64,000 bases of DNA from Deltaproteobacteria bacterium (GCA_031279515.1 JAITII010000037.1:1-64000); one strand, 5' to 3'; shown: positions 46,065 through 56,982, numbered from the stretch's first letter. Made by a program: numbers and translations. Notes: generated by a model from the letters alone, not told the origin.

Positions 46065-47119
46065 GCGAGTTCCACCTTCCGGAGGGCGAGCCCGAAACTC
46101 ACAGCCATTTGTGGTCCCACATATCCTAGGTATTGGGGATCAAACTTTTTCGCATTGTATTTGACATTGTTAAAGGGATTGAAAAGCTCGCAAGGCACCT
46201 GGAAAGAATCCTCAAACTCTTTCACTAATCCCATCAAAAGGGAGCTGCCACCGGCCAAATAGATCTTAGTGGGCTTGAATTCGGGAATCTCCTGGCGAAT
46301 GGCCTCTATGGACCTTTCCAAGACTGCCTTCCAGTTACTTACCACCCGATCCACCACCTCGGCGGCCTCAAGCATGTTGGGCGCTTCGGAAGACCCCAAC
46401 TTAATGGCCTCGGCCTCCTCAGGGGAAACCCCAAAGGTGTCCTCCAGGTCTTCGGTTAGCCTCTGGCCTCCTATGTTTTCCTCCTTGATGGTATGCGGTG
46501 ACCCCTCGTAGAGAATAGTCACGTGCATAATGGAGGCCCCGATATCCACCAAAATGGCATTATCCCTGCTGTCCGGGTGACAGAAGTCATAGGCATTATA
46601 AAGGGCTAAAGAGTCGACATCGATAACTGCTGGCTTCAACTGTTTAGTAAGGGCTAGGGCCTGGATATAATTATATACCACCTCTTTACGGGCGGCAACC
46701 AGGAGCACCGACATCTGGCCATGCCTTTCGTCAGTCCCCAAAATATGGCCGTCAATAATCACCTCATTGATGGGATATGGGATGTACTGCTCCGCTTCCA
46801 TGGCCAATGATTGCCGCAATTCCTTCTGGGTAGTGAGCGGCATGGTGATCTTCTTGATAATCATAGTGTCCCCTGATAGGGACAGGGCCGCGAATTTGCC
46901 CTTGGTGAGCTTGCAAAGCTTCCACAGGGAACGCATAGCAGAACTCATGGCTTGGCGGGCCGGCAGAGGCTGCTCCTCCCATTGGGACATGACCCCCAAG
47001 GGCATCTGCGCCAGACCCAAGCCAAGTAAAGTCACCACTTGGGAAGGACCCTTGCCCTTGATACTCAAAAAGGTTGCTTTTGCGGCGTAGGTGCCTATGT
47101 CAAAGCCAATAACCGACAT
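46061..47119 (-). CDS. pilM: Type IV pilus assembly ATPase-like protein PilM
   Basis: Cytoplasmic actin-like protein of 352 residues that holds the PilN tail. Actin-family motifs: VIGFDIGTYAAKATFL (phosphate 1), AILVDIGASIMHVTILYEG (phosphate 2) and IYLAGGSSLLMGLVKEFE (adenosine). First gene of the pilMNOP(P2)Q cluster. No pilB, pilT, pilC or pilin gene is in the window. Confidence 0.94.
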   Translation of the reverse strand: MSVIGFDIGTYAAKATFLSIKGKGPSQVVTLLGLGLAQMPLGVMSQWEEQPLPARQAMSSAMRSLWKLCKLTKGKFAALSLSGDTMIIKKITMPLTTQKELRQSLAMEAEQYIPYPINEVIIDGHILGTDERHGQMSVLLVAARKEVVYNYIQALALTKQLKPAVIDVDSLALYNAYDFCHPDSRDNAILVDIGASIMHVTILYEGSPHTIKEENIGGQRLTEDLEDTFGVSPEEAEAIKLGSSEAPNMLEAAEVVDRVVSNWKAVLERSIEAIRQEIPEFKPTKIYLAGGSSLLMGLVKEFEDSFQVPCELFNPFNNVKYNAKKFDPQYLGYVGPQMAVSFGLALRKVELA

Positions 47120-47272
47120 CTCTACTGCTTATCCTTTAGAAAAGGCGCCTTTAGCGCCTGATGGGGATTAATCTAAAATATTAAATTAGGTAGATAAATT
47201 GGGTAAAAATAATTCTTAGGCAGGAGTTTGGGAAGCGTTTTGGGGACTCAGAAAAAAAACCGGGGACAAAGC

Positions 47273-47491
47273 TTAGGGCCAATAGGTTTCAGTCAGAGAT
47301 TCAAAAAGCAACCCAACTTTCCTAATATCATACTCTACAAAAAAAGTGAAGTTTTTTAATAATTTAGCTAAAGAAAGTCCATTCTGAACCTGAAATGAAT
47401 GATTGCCCTTATATATTACAATTTTAGATATATCCACTAAATATAGTTTCCATACATTATATGGCAGTATATTTAACCATTCTCCCAACAT
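47273..47491 (-). CDS. Hypothetical small protein, doubtful
   Basis: A 72-residue frame (MLGEWLNILPYNVWKLYLVD...) in AT-rich DNA. GGAGG lies upstream but ~17 bases away, behind a hairpin. The residues are protein-like (KLYLVDISKIVIYKGNHSFQ) but I recognise nothing. It may be spurious. Confidence 0.25.
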   Translation of the reverse strand: MLGEWLNILPYNVWKLYLVDISKIVIYKGNHSFQVQNGLSLAKLLKNFTFFVEYDIRKVGLLFESLTETYWP

Positions 47492-47500
47492 GTGGGTCTC

Positions 47501-47534
47501 AGCCTTTCCACCTCCGGCATGAGGCGGAAAGGCC
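47501..47534. other. Imperfect hairpin upstream of the doubtful small frame
   Basis: GCCTTTCC-A-CCTC, six-base loop, GAGG-C-GGAAAGGC: twelve pairs with one mismatch and no T-run. It may be a protein-binding or RNA-stabilising element. Confidence 0.45.
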
Positions 47535-47616
47535 TGGACTCCTTGTGGTTTGGGGTTAAATAGTTGTGTCCGCGCTGGCCAGGGAGTGGAGTGGCCCCAC
47601 GGTGGGAAAGTAGCTC

Positions 47617-47817
47617 CTATAGGTCTGAAAAGATCTTGTCCTTATCGTCCAGGGAGTAACCCAGAGCAAGTATAATCTTGCGCTTGGTTTCCATTCGACA
47701 CTTTTCGCCGTTTTCGATACGGTCAATGGTCATGGGAGAAACCCCGGCCTTGCGGGCAAGCTCAGCCTTGCTTAGGAGGAGCTGCTCACGTAACAGTTTT
47801 AATGAATTCTCTGCCAA
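47617..47817 (-). CDS. XRE-family helix-turn-helix regulator
   Basis: 66 residues, essentially one Cro/CI-type DNA-binding domain: LREQLLLSKAELARKAGVS is helix 1 to turn and MTIDRIENGEKCRMETKRKI the recognition helix region. There is no effector domain. Upstream, on the minus strand, a perfect TTGACA (47923-47928) could be its -35 box, and direct and inverted repeats at 47941-47975 could be an operator. The target is unknown; it might regulate itself or the SCP2 gene. Confidence 0.85.
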   Translation of the reverse strand: MAENSLKLLREQLLLSKAELARKAGVSPMTIDRIENGEKCRMETKRKIILALGYSLDDKDKIFSDL

Positions 47818-47940
47818 AATAACACCTCTTTTCTAGAACAAATAAAGTGATAGCAAGTGAGACTAAAACAGTCTGAAAATCAGTAATGCTGTTTTCATAA
47901 ATTAAGCGTTTTCACCTAACGATGTCAAGCATTTTTTTTA

Positions 47941-47975
47941 AATGATAACCAATGATAACGAACTATACTTAGTTC
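47941..47975. promoter_or_regulatory. Candidate operator near the XRE regulator
   Basis: Two head-to-tail copies of AATGATAAC(C/G), 47941-47960, followed at once by the inverted repeat GAACTA-TACT-TAGTTC (47960-47975). It lies just upstream of the TTGACA that faces the XRE gene. Confidence 0.4.
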
Positions 47976-48367
47976 TGTAGAGAACATAGTAGAAAACCCT
48001 AGATATTGAAAGAGATAGACCTAATTTTTTCTATCTACCTTCTAATCAGGAAGAGACAAACACGGTTCTAAGAGATATGCCTGATACAAGCCGCAAGTAA
48101 AAATTTTGCTAGTAATTCCGAGAATATAACATTTATTTGGAAGATAATTTGCCATTTTAAACGATAAATTCTGAAATTAGCAAAGTATTTAAGCCCTAAT
48201 AAAAAAATTTTGCTAATGATTTCAAGGGCTTAAATAGATTTCCAAAAAATGTTCCCTCTTTTAGCTTATGGAAGCCATCATGATCTTTTTAGTAAAATTT
48301 AGAAAAATTCATGCGGAAGAGAAAAAGCTTTGAAAATTTTTCTCTTCTGGCCCAGGGCTTAAATCCC
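47976..48367. other. AT-rich spacer, nothing recognised
   Basis: About 390 bases between the SCP2 gene and the XRE upstream region, with stops in all frames and no structure that I can assign. Confidence 0.4.
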
Positions 48368-48724
48368 TTACTCAGGCCAAATTTTTCCCAATTTCGCCAA
48401 GAGATCAAAGTTTCCCTTCACCTTAACTTTCCCTGTCAAAAAGGCGTGGGAAGTTGACATTTTCTTCTCTACCACCTGTAAAAGCGTATCTTCGGAAATT
48501 GAAACCGTGACGTCCGGGGCATCCGGACTGGGTGACTCTGGGCCCAAGGCTTTGACCCCCACCTTACCGTCCTTGTAATTGACCAACCACTGCCTACTAG
48601 GTTTGGCATCAATATTTAGTAGGATACTTGCTGGCTCTCCTTCGGCAGGAAGGCTCAAATTACCTACCTTCTCAATAATCTTTTCGTAAAGTTCATCCAA
48701 AGTCATAAAAGTTTCTCTTTCCAC
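48368..48724 (-). CDS. SCP2 sterol-carrier-type lipid-binding protein
   Basis: A single SCP2 domain of 118 residues: ILLNIDAKPSRQWLVNYKDG, VTVSISEDTLLQVVEKKMST and HAFLTGKVKVKGNFDLLAKL are its successive blocks. Such domains bind lipids or acyl-CoA in a hydrophobic tunnel; the bacterial role is unclear. It stands alone, facing an 850-base spacer upstream. Confidence 0.85.
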   Translation of the reverse strand: MERETFMTLDELYEKIIEKVGNLSLPAEGEPASILLNIDAKPSRQWLVNYKDGKVGVKALGPESPSPDAPDVTVSISEDTLLQVVEKKMSTSHAFLTGKVKVKGNFDLLAKLGKIWPE

Positions 48725-49578
48725 CGGATATTATAAAATTATATATGATAAAGATCAAGTAAATTTGCAATAAAATAAGTGGCAATAAATTGCCAGCCGT
48801 CAGCCATAGTTAACCATATATTTGCAACCTGACATCTTAAATATATGAATATCTTGGGTGAGTTGTATTTTTACTTGTTCCTTCCCACCAGTAATAACAA
48901 AATTTAGGTATATAGTATCTGCTAATTGTATATAATGTTTTGTGGATACCATTTCTACTTATTTATGAAGTTACATAATAATTCTAACTTTAAAATCCAG
49001 TCCCCCACTAAGTGGGAGAAATTTTATTACCTTGAATACTTAACTTTTTACTGCAAATCCTTATTTTTTTCAACAAAACCTTTCCATACATATCTAAGCT
49101 GCTATAGAGAATACCTTTATGGGGTCAATAGTCATTTTTTCTCTAAAAGAAGTAAAAATTTGTTTTGTTTCTCTACATTTAGATATGGACCCCGCTAGAG
49201 GAACCTCAAAATTGATTTTAAAGCTTGACAATCGCTCCCATTTTTTTCTTGAGACTACCCCTGGGGCTTATTTACGCATTTTCTGCCAAATATCCACTAG
49301 TTTTCAGGTTACTAAGAACAGTATAGCACAAATCCTCCACATTTTTCCATAACTTCGTGTAGATTGTTTTGACCAAAGCTTAACTAGTTATTATTTTGCT
49401 GGAGGAAATAAGCAAAACTAAAGGTTTAATCCTTTTTTGAGAATTTAGCACCAAAATTCTATGCCATTGGGGATAAATAGTAGGTAATTTTTGCTTTCGC
49501 CTATATAATTTATTAGGGTACTCAAATCCCCTAGATTTGGGTTGCACATTGTTTTCTAGCCTTTTTTGGGGGGTTCAT
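48725..49578. other. AT-rich spacer upstream of the binding-protein gene
   Basis: Two short frames at 48926-49198 and 49119-49352 look spurious (Phe/Tyr/Ser-rich, no ribosome site). TTGACC, 17 bases, TATTTT near 49368-49396 is a weak promoter candidate for the gene at 49579. Confidence 0.4.
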
Positions 49579-50724
49579 ATGAAATACAAGATGCTAACTT
49601 TACTTCTGGCTTTAGGATTTTTAATGAGCCCGGCCTGGTCCCAAGAAGCCTATAGTACTGAAGGGAAAAAAAGTTGGGAAATTATAAGCTGGGCCTCTCC
49701 CACCGGGGATATGGCGCCTTATTTCAGCACCCTTTATGGCCTCAAGGCCTTTATAGCCTTTATGAAGGAAAGGGGCGGGAGTCAGTATAGGACCATAGAG
49801 CTATCCACCCTGGAAATAGACGATAGTAAGAAAAACTTCCTCTTTAACCTGGACACCTTGTTCATGGAGGTGAAACCCCAGCTCATTGTAGGGGGGGCCT
49901 GCCATCCCCATGCAAAGGAGATAGCCGACTATTTCCGCCGCTTCTCAATACCTTGGTTTGGACCCTGGTCCGACGCCCCAGAACTCTTTAATGGGAGCGA
50001 TACTGACCCCATAGCCCTACTTCCCTCAGAACCTGCCCAGTTCGAGCTCCTTTTGGCCTACGCCAAGCAGTACTCCCCAGAGGGCAGGGAGGTCTATTTA
50101 ATAGTGGAATCCGGGGCCCCTAGTGATGCCAGCGCAGCTCTAGCTAGGGCCAAAGCCCGCTCTTTGGATATTGACCTCAAGGTAGTGACTCTGGCACCTG
50201 ATTTTCGCTTGCAGGCCAATATGGAAAACCTTATCCCCAATGCTGGTACTGTCATACTCTGGCTGAGCCAAGGAAAAGCCGCAGCTTTCCGCAGGTACCT
50301 TGACAAGAGCACAGCTTATGACACCATCTGGATGTCAGGTGCCATTCTGCCGCCCTCCCGAGAGCTAATAAGATTAAGTGGTGGGACCTGGGTAGGCACC
50401 GTATTTCCGGCTATCCTCCACCCTTCCGAAGAGATCCCCTTGGCACACAAGACGGTTTTAGAAAAATACTCCCAACCTGGCTTAAGCCATAACTACTTAA
50501 CTTACCTGGGCTTTGCCCAGGGTCAGCTCATGGCCAAAGCCCTGGCGCAGGTGGCCAAAGATGACATAACCTCTGCCAATGAAATAGCCTTAAGGCTAAA
50601 AGAAATGGACTTTTCAGGGACCATTAAAAGCGGCACAAAGCTCCCCTTTGGCCCCAATGACTATACAAGCAGTTACCTAGCTGTCGTGGGAATGGACGGC
50701 ACCTGGTATCCGGCGGAATTTTAG
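49579..50724 (+). CDS. Periplasmic branched-chain amino-acid-type binding protein
   Basis: 381 residues from the ATG at 49579, which has GGGGGG six bases before it and begins a clean signal peptide, LLLALGFLMSPAWSQEA, cut after AWS. The rest is a type I periplasmic fold (Peripla_BP_6): ISWASPTGDMAPYFSTLYGL at the start, VGGACHPHAKEIADYFRRF and YLTYLGFAQGQLMAKAL near the end. Such proteins feed LivHMGF-like transporters or sense ligands. No permease or ATPase gene lies beside it, so it may act as a sensor or use a distant transporter. Confidence 0.8.
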   Translation: MKYKMLTLLLALGFLMSPAWSQEAYSTEGKKSWEIISWASPTGDMAPYFSTLYGLKAFIAFMKERGGSQYRTIELSTLEIDDSKKNFLFNLDTLFMEVKPQLIVGGACHPHAKEIADYFRRFSIPWFGPWSDAPELFNGSDTDPIALLPSEPAQFELLLAYAKQYSPEGREVYLIVESGAPSDASAALARAKARSLDIDLKVVTLAPDFRLQANMENLIPNAGTVILWLSQGKAAAFRRYLDKSTAYDTIWMSGAILPPSRELIRLSGGTWVGTVFPAILHPSEEIPLAHKTVLEKYSQPGLSHNYLTYLGFAQGQLMAKALAQVAKDDITSANEIALRLKEMDFSGTIKSGTKLPFGPNDYTSSYLAVVGMDGTWYPAEF

Positions 50725-50831
50725 GCTCTTAGGGCCAAAAAGAAAGAGACATAGAGCCCACTTTTTTAGTAAAATTTAAAAGCCCTAGCCCATTTAAGAA
50801 AAGACAAAAAGCCCTTACCCTTTGGTGACCC

Positions 50832-51293
50832 ATGGCAGATAACAATAAACCATCCATCCACTGCCCCAACTGTAATGAAAATGTAACCTTGCCCAACGAA
50901 TCCTGCCCAAAGTGCGGCTACAATTTTAGAACGGGACAGAAGCCAAAATCCGGCCCCAGCCCGCAGCCTGGCATCGAAGCCTTAGCCGCGACTACGGCCC
51001 CCAAAGACCACGGGGCGGCCGATGAGATTCATGACCGCAAAAAGGCCTATTGGCTGGCCGGCGGAGCGGGCCTGGTCATCTTAATCATAGTCCTTGCCAT
51101 CATCTTTTCCGGCGGCTCGGACAAAAAAAATCTTGATCCCACTCCGGCAGTTAGCCAAGGCTCTCTGATGAATGCCCAACAGCATATTGGAGAAGCCCAT
51201 GAAGCAGCTGACCTTGCCAACGAGAGGGTCTCCCAGATGGAACGGCATTACAACGCCGAAGATGGCGCTGAGCCAGAAGAAGCTACCAATTAA
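50832..51293 (+). CDS. Zinc-ribbon membrane protein, unknown function
   Basis: 153 residues with an N-terminal zinc ribbon (CPNCNENVTLPNESCPKCGYN), a disordered linker, one strong membrane helix (YWLAGGAGLVILIIVLAIIF) and an acidic tail. Cytoplasmic ribbon and outer tail is the expected topology. Unknown family. It meets the DUF3786 gene tail to tail with only 15 bases between. Confidence 0.65.
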   Translation: MADNNKPSIHCPNCNENVTLPNESCPKCGYNFRTGQKPKSGPSPQPGIEALAATTAPKDHGAADEIHDRKKAYWLAGGAGLVILIIVLAIIFSGGSDKKNLDPTPAVSQGSLMNAQQHIGEAHEAADLANERVSQMERHYNAEDGAEPEEATN

Positions 51294-51308
51294 AGGCCCT
51301 TTTTGCCT

Positions 51309-51923
51309 CTAGCTGTCCTCCACCACCAGGGCATCGGCCAAACAGCCATTTAAGAAGGCCAGGCATTCGAAACCTAGAAATTCAGGTGCTCTAGAGGGAA
51401 AAAGCACCCTCACTTCCACTGGATATTCTTCGTCCGCCTCGATAAAGATGACCCGCAAGGGGATCTTAGGCAGGGCCTCAAAATGCCACAGCTTGCCTCC
51501 GGCCTCGTGTTCCCCTAGAAAGCTGCCCCCTATTTTCTTGGCTGCCTCGGCAAAAAGCTCATGGCCGCCCTGGCCAAAGGCCCTTTCTATCTTTCCATTT
51601 AAGATGTCCTTGCCAGGATCCCTGCGGCCTCTTAGGACCCCGGGCAACTGGTAGAGGGTCAGATACTCATCTCCTGGCTCCCCTTTCCCTTGGGAAAGGG
51701 AATAATGGATAAGTATGCTCCGGCAATTGGCGTGGGACTCCTCTCCGTCTAGGGGAAAGACCCCATCTTTGCTTATGAGGTAGTCCCTACCTAAAAGCCT
51801 GGCATTGGCCCCTTTCTCAGTCACTTTTAGACCCAATTCCTTGGCATTGGCAGTAAAATCCTGTTCTAGGAGCCATAGCTTCAAGCGCTCATAATTTTTT
51901 TCATAACCTGAACTTTCTTCCAT
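51309..51923 (-). CDS. DUF3786 family protein
   Basis: 204 residues. The pattern of DUF3786 is recognisable: GLKVTEKGANARLLGRDYLI, ILIHYSLSQGKGEPGDEYLT, and FEALPKIPLRVIFIEADEEY followed by the VRVLFPSRAPEFLGFECLAF block. It is a cytoplasmic family of unknown function, found mainly in anaerobic Deltaproteobacteria and Clostridia, which is part of the basis for my organism guess. Confidence 0.75.
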   Translation of the reverse strand: MEESSGYEKNYERLKLWLLEQDFTANAKELGLKVTEKGANARLLGRDYLISKDGVFPLDGEESHANCRSILIHYSLSQGKGEPGDEYLTLYQLPGVLRGRRDPGKDILNGKIERAFGQGGHELFAEAAKKIGGSFLGEHEAGGKLWHFEALPKIPLRVIFIEADEEYPVEVRVLFPSRAPEFLGFECLAFLNGCLADALVVEDS

Positions 51924-52051
51924 ATCTTGACCTCTATCTGTGGTTTTTTGCTAAATTTAAGGGAGTTTGGTAAATTTTCTGGCCCGATACTTGCTAAATT
52001 GCTTAAGACTTTAAAGGCGCAAAGCCTGTTACTTAATATGTGGAAAAAGCT

Positions 52052-52519
52052 ATGGCAACCTTTCGATTCAGACTAGAGTTCCTTTTAGACCTTAAAAAGA
52101 GGCTCGAAGAAGAAGCAGCAGCCCGCCAGGCCAAAAGACTGGCCAGTATCAGGGAGCTGGAAGGAAAGATAGCAGCCATAGAAGACAGAAGAACTAGCCT
52201 TAGTACTGAGCTTACCCGTAAGAGTGAGGTGGGGGAAGTGACCCCGGCCTTGCTTTCCTTGTACAGCGACTACCAGGTAAAGCTCCTTCAGGATCTTAAA
52301 AAAGCCGATGAATTATTGTTGCTTAGCCGGAGAGAACTGGCTAAAGAACAGGCTGCCTTGAGAAAGGCCCTGGTGGAACGCCAGCTCATGGAAAAGATAA
52401 AGGAAAAGAAGGCCGAAGCTTTCAAAGCCGAAGAACTCTATAAGGAACAGAATACCCTGGAAGAGTTAGCTTCCCTCATGAAGGCCCGAAAAATCAGGAT
52501 GAACAGCGATGCCAGTTGA
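52052..52519 (+). CDS. fliJ: FliJ-like flagellar export chaperone
   Basis: 155 residues, a long antiparallel coiled coil. The opening MATFRFRLEFLLDLKKRLEE matches FliJ (F-x-F-R-L-E-x-x-L). FliJ works with the FliI ATPase in the flagellar export gate. I chose ATG 52052 over GTG 52040 because it aligns with the family start. The motE gene overlaps its end by 11 bases; that pair is usual in flagellar operons, though fliI, fliH and fliG are not here. Confidence 0.78.
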   Translation: MATFRFRLEFLLDLKKRLEEEAAARQAKRLASIRELEGKIAAIEDRRTSLSTELTRKSEVGEVTPALLSLYSDYQVKLLQDLKKADELLLLSRRELAKEQAALRKALVERQLMEKIKEKKAEAFKAEELYKEQNTLEELASLMKARKIRMNSDAS

Positions 52520-53615
52520 AACCAAAATCCCTTCTAAAACCCAGGGTGCTAGAGCCCAAGGCCCCAAGGCCCCAAAGCCTTCCCCCTTGTCCCCTAAGGA
52601 CAAGGGGGCAGGTCCCAAGAGCAACCTGCCGGCCCAAAAAAACACTACCAGCTCCAACATCTTTACTAAATTGCGCCTAGTCATCATAGTGGCCCTTATT
52701 GTTTTAATTGTCCGCCTGGCCTTTTCAGGCATCATGTACCTCCATGACTACGATGCCTCTCCCAAGATGAGCACAACTAGCACAGCCGAGGCCTCGCCCT
52801 TAGCCCCTGTTGTAGCCGCGCCAGTAACTGCCGAAACTGCCCAGCTGGTATTGCCCGAGGTGGCAGGCTCAGCCCTGACTGCTATGAGCTCTGGAAGCTC
52901 CATGCTCTCTGGGGCCTCGGTTTTCTTCACCGAAGCAGCAGATCCCTCCCTGGCAGCTGCCGCTGCACCTACCCTTGTGGCAGCTGGCCAAGCAGTACCA
53001 CTACCTCCCAACTCCGAAGACCTCCGCCAGCCCCAGAGGCCTATGAATAATCCCCTGCCCCCTTTACCAGGCAACGGGACCGCAGCTTCCACTGGCGATA
53101 CTGCCACCCCCCAAGTGACTACCTCCACCGGCATGACAGCTGATGCCTTAGCCAGAAGGGAATTTGAGCTAAATCACAGGGAGACTCAGTTAAACACCAG
53201 GGAAGACGCCCTAAGGGAACTGGAGGCCAATGTCAACTTGAGACTCAAAGAGGCACAAGAGAAAGAAGACGAGATCAATCAGCTCATCTTAAGAAATGAC
53301 GCCATCCTGGCCGAGACAAGGTCCGTAAGGGAAGAGCAGCAACAGGCAGACGACGCCTTAAAGGACGAGAGGGTACAGCACCTGGTTGCCGCTTTCAAGA
53401 GCATGAAACCTGAGCAGGCCGCTATGTTGGTAAACAGCATGGAAGACAGCGTAGCAGTTGCACTCCTTACCGCTATGCCAGGCAGGAACGCCGGACTCAT
53501 CTTAGGCCTGGTGGCCCCGGAAAAAGCCGCAAGACTAGTAAAGGCCATTTCTGAGCAGCGCATAGACCCTAGGCTCCTATTAGAAAATACCGAGCTGGAG
53601 ACAGCGGTTCAATAA
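52509..53615 (+). CDS. motE: MotE-like flagellar stator chaperone (MgtE N-terminal-like domain)
   Basis: 368 residues: a Pro/Lys/Ala-rich cytoplasmic start, one membrane helix (LRLVIIVALIVLIVRLAFSG), a long Ala/Thr/Pro-rich linker, a coiled coil (NHRETQLNTREDALRELEAN onward) and a C-terminal MgtE_N-like fold (MKPEQAAMLVNSMEDSVAVA, GLILGLVAPEKAARLVKAIS). This order matches MotE, which helps place stator units in the motor. The linker makes it longer than usual. Its ATG lies inside the fliJ stop region, so the two are coupled. Confidence 0.78.
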   Translation: MPVETKIPSKTQGARAQGPKAPKPSPLSPKDKGAGPKSNLPAQKNTTSSNIFTKLRLVIIVALIVLIVRLAFSGIMYLHDYDASPKMSTTSTAEASPLAPVVAAPVTAETAQLVLPEVAGSALTAMSSGSSMLSGASVFFTEAADPSLAAAAAPTLVAAGQAVPLPPNSEDLRQPQRPMNNPLPPLPGNGTAASTGDTATPQVTTSTGMTADALARREFELNHRETQLNTREDALRELEANVNLRLKEAQEKEDEINQLILRNDAILAETRSVREEQQQADDALKDERVQHLVAAFKSMKPEQAAMLVNSMEDSVAVALLTAMPGRNAGLILGLVAPEKAARLVKAISEQRIDPRLLLENTELETAVQ

Positions 53616-53669
53616 AACAAGGCCCCTCATTTCCTCTAAATCATCTTGAACGCCCTTATGATAGACAAA

Positions 53670-53712
53670 AAAGGGGGTATATGTCAAAAAAATTATGACA
53701 TATACCCCCTTT
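53670..53712. terminator. Bidirectional terminator between motE and the membrane-protein gene
   Basis: Seventeen perfect pairs, AAAGGGGGTATATGTCA (53670-53686) and TGACATATACCCCCTTT (53696-53712), loop of nine. A-rich DNA before and T at the end let it act in both directions between convergent genes. Confidence 0.85.
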
Positions 53713-53726
53713 CCTGTGGCCCAGCT

Positions 53727-54527
53727 TCAAGAGCCAGTTGTTACTCTAGCCGGAGATTTGTTGGGCTGGGGTTCCGGAAACTGCAAAATACGCTTTCGCA
53801 AAAAACCTATGATAAAGTACATAGCCGGCTCTATAAAAGCCAGGGAAAATAAGACCGAGAGGATAACAAGAAGGCGTACGTACAAAGGAGTAAATCCAGC
53901 GCTTATCCTGCTCCAGGCAAGGTCCGCCACATAGCCCTCTTGAAACTCGGCTATTAGGTCCCTTTCCACAATAGCTTTCAGCTCCACAGGGGAATAAGGA
54001 CCGCCCTCCCCCAAGGAGTTTAGTAAGACGCTATACACATGGGCTTCAAAAAAGGTGAAGATCTCGTAGCGCTTGGCCTTGAAAGCAGTAGTTAAGCCCT
54101 CCTGGCCGGTTAAAAACACAAAGGAAAGCTCACTGTGATTGAAGCCAGATATGACGTTGGCGATATCCCCTATAAACTCCTCTCCCAGATTGGCTCCGCC
54201 TGTGGCCAGCTCTATCTCAGACAAGGCGCTATAGGTGGCGTAAACCGAAAGCTCAGTTACCTTACCTCTCACCTTTTCAAAGCCATCTTGGACAGTGGAC
54301 TCTATTCCCCAAACACCAAAAGCTAAAATCGCGATGATTACAAAAATAAAAGAGAAGTAAACATAATATAGTTTGGCAAGGAAATTATAAAATCGGTTCT
54401 TGCGTGTAAATAACCCAAGCCTACCCAAAAACATCGCTATGGCTATGCCAACTATTAAGCCTACTATCCCGCCTAGAATCAGATAAAATGTAATGGACGA
54501 AATACTAAAAGATTCAATATAATTCAC
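53727..54527 (-). CDS. Membrane protein of unknown function
   Basis: 266 residues. Two membrane helices near the start (ITFYLILGGIVGLIVGIAIA and VYFSFIFVIIAILAFGVWGI) and one near the end (LLVILSVLFSLAFIEPAMYFI) flank a ~125-residue soluble region, which is probably periplasmic. No domain recognised. It runs towards motE and is not part of that operon. Confidence 0.65.
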   Translation of the reverse strand: MNYIESFSISSITFYLILGGIVGLIVGIAIAMFLGRLGLFTRKNRFYNFLAKLYYVYFSFIFVIIAILAFGVWGIESTVQDGFEKVRGKVTELSVYATYSALSEIELATGGANLGEEFIGDIANVISGFNHSELSFVFLTGQEGLTTAFKAKRYEIFTFFEAHVYSVLLNSLGEGGPYSPVELKAIVERDLIAEFQEGYVADLAWSRISAGFTPLYVRLLVILSVLFSLAFIEPAMYFIIGFLRKRILQFPEPQPNKSPARVTTGS

Positions 54528-55334
54528 AATAACTCCATTTAGTTCTTTATAAAACTGTGAATAAACGGAGTCGATTTAGGATTATCGTTTTTAACATTTT
54601 TTTAGCCCAGAGTCAAGGGCAAAAAAATTAACTCTGAGGACTTTAATGTAACAAGATAAAATTTAAGAAGGATTTTACTCCACTGCTAATAAGTTTAGGC
54701 TACTTTTTTAGAAGGCTATACTAATTACAAGAAAATGATACAATTTCCCTTGGGCAAACTAACTAACGTTCAGTATCAACTACTTTATCTGACTATTTTG
54801 CAGTTTTTCTTTATCCCCCTTTCCGTTAGGGCTCGGCACCAAGCTTTGCTAGCTTGGAAATATAGTAAATACCATAATAAGTCTAGAATTGACTTATAGC
54901 TACTACTAAATACTTAGCTCTTTTGCAATCGGTTTTTAGCCAGCATTAGCTAACTAAAATATCTTTGATCTATAGCCTTATTGCTTTAAAAAAGCTCCAA
55001 AAGGAAAATAATATTTTCCAAGCTATCCTTCCTTAATTTTTCAAAAAGTTCTCGCACTTTAAACTCTATTATAAAAGGCCATACGATAGGCGCTTTTCTA
55101 GTCAATCGTCCTGGTTTTTTTGCCTTTCATTTTAGTGTTTTTAATAAAATATTCATCTTTCCTGGTTTTTGTCATTTACCTAGTGTTTTCCGATAATATC
55201 CCCATTTACCTAAAGAGCCTCCAAATTCAGCATAGAGAGAAAATCTTAAAAGACCTTTAAAATAAGAGAAACTAATGGGTAGCAAAAAAGTACAAAGCTT
55301 CTTATGAAAGCTTCTAGAGCTAATAAGCATGCAC
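54528..55334. other. AT-rich spacer, nothing recognised
   Basis: About 800 bases with stops in all frames. No RNA gene core or strong promoter was found. Confidence 0.45.
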
Positions 55335-55382
55335 AAAAAAACCCTCTTATTCTTTCACTAATGGAAAGAATAAGAGGGTTTT
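55335..55382 (-). terminator. Rho-independent terminator of eno
   Basis: On the minus strand AAAACCCTCTTATTCTTTC, a seven-base loop, its 19-base perfect complement, then T residues. It begins 23 bases after the enolase stop. Confidence 0.92.
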
Positions 55383-55404
55383 AAAAAAATCTTTCTCTAG
55401 CTAA

Positions 55405-56685
<1,281 letters not shown>

Positions 56686-56942
56686 CTAAAACTAAAGCCT
56701 TTGCGGCCGTAATGCCGGACAGAGCCGACAGCTATGTAAATACTAATTACTAAGGCGGTACAGATAATTATAATACCATTTTTTTCCCTTTACCAAAGGG
56801 TCTATCTTTTTTTTAAAGCTAGATCTAGGCTTTTGTTCAATTTAGCTGGTATTGTTTGACAGTTAAAAGGGATAAATACAGCTCATGCCCCTAAATAATA
56901 GGGAACATATATTTTTTATAACTATATATTGTGCTTATAAAA

Positions 56943-56973
56943 AAAAGTAAAAAGGGTGCCAAAGGCACCCTTT
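56943..56973 (-). terminator. Rho-independent terminator of the LpoA-like gene
   Basis: Minus-strand AAAGGGTGCC, TTT, GGCACCCTTT, then TTACTTTTTTT. Ten pairs, starting ten bases after the stop. Confidence 0.9.
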
Positions 56974-56982
56974 AAATTATTT

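Noticed and set aside
47141-47272. Possible promoter or RNA upstream of pilM
   Set aside because: I found no paired -35/-10 boxes or stable structure that I could defend.
48926-49352. Overlapping plus-strand short frames before the binding-protein gene
   Set aside because: Phe/Tyr/Ser-rich translations typical of random AT-rich DNA.
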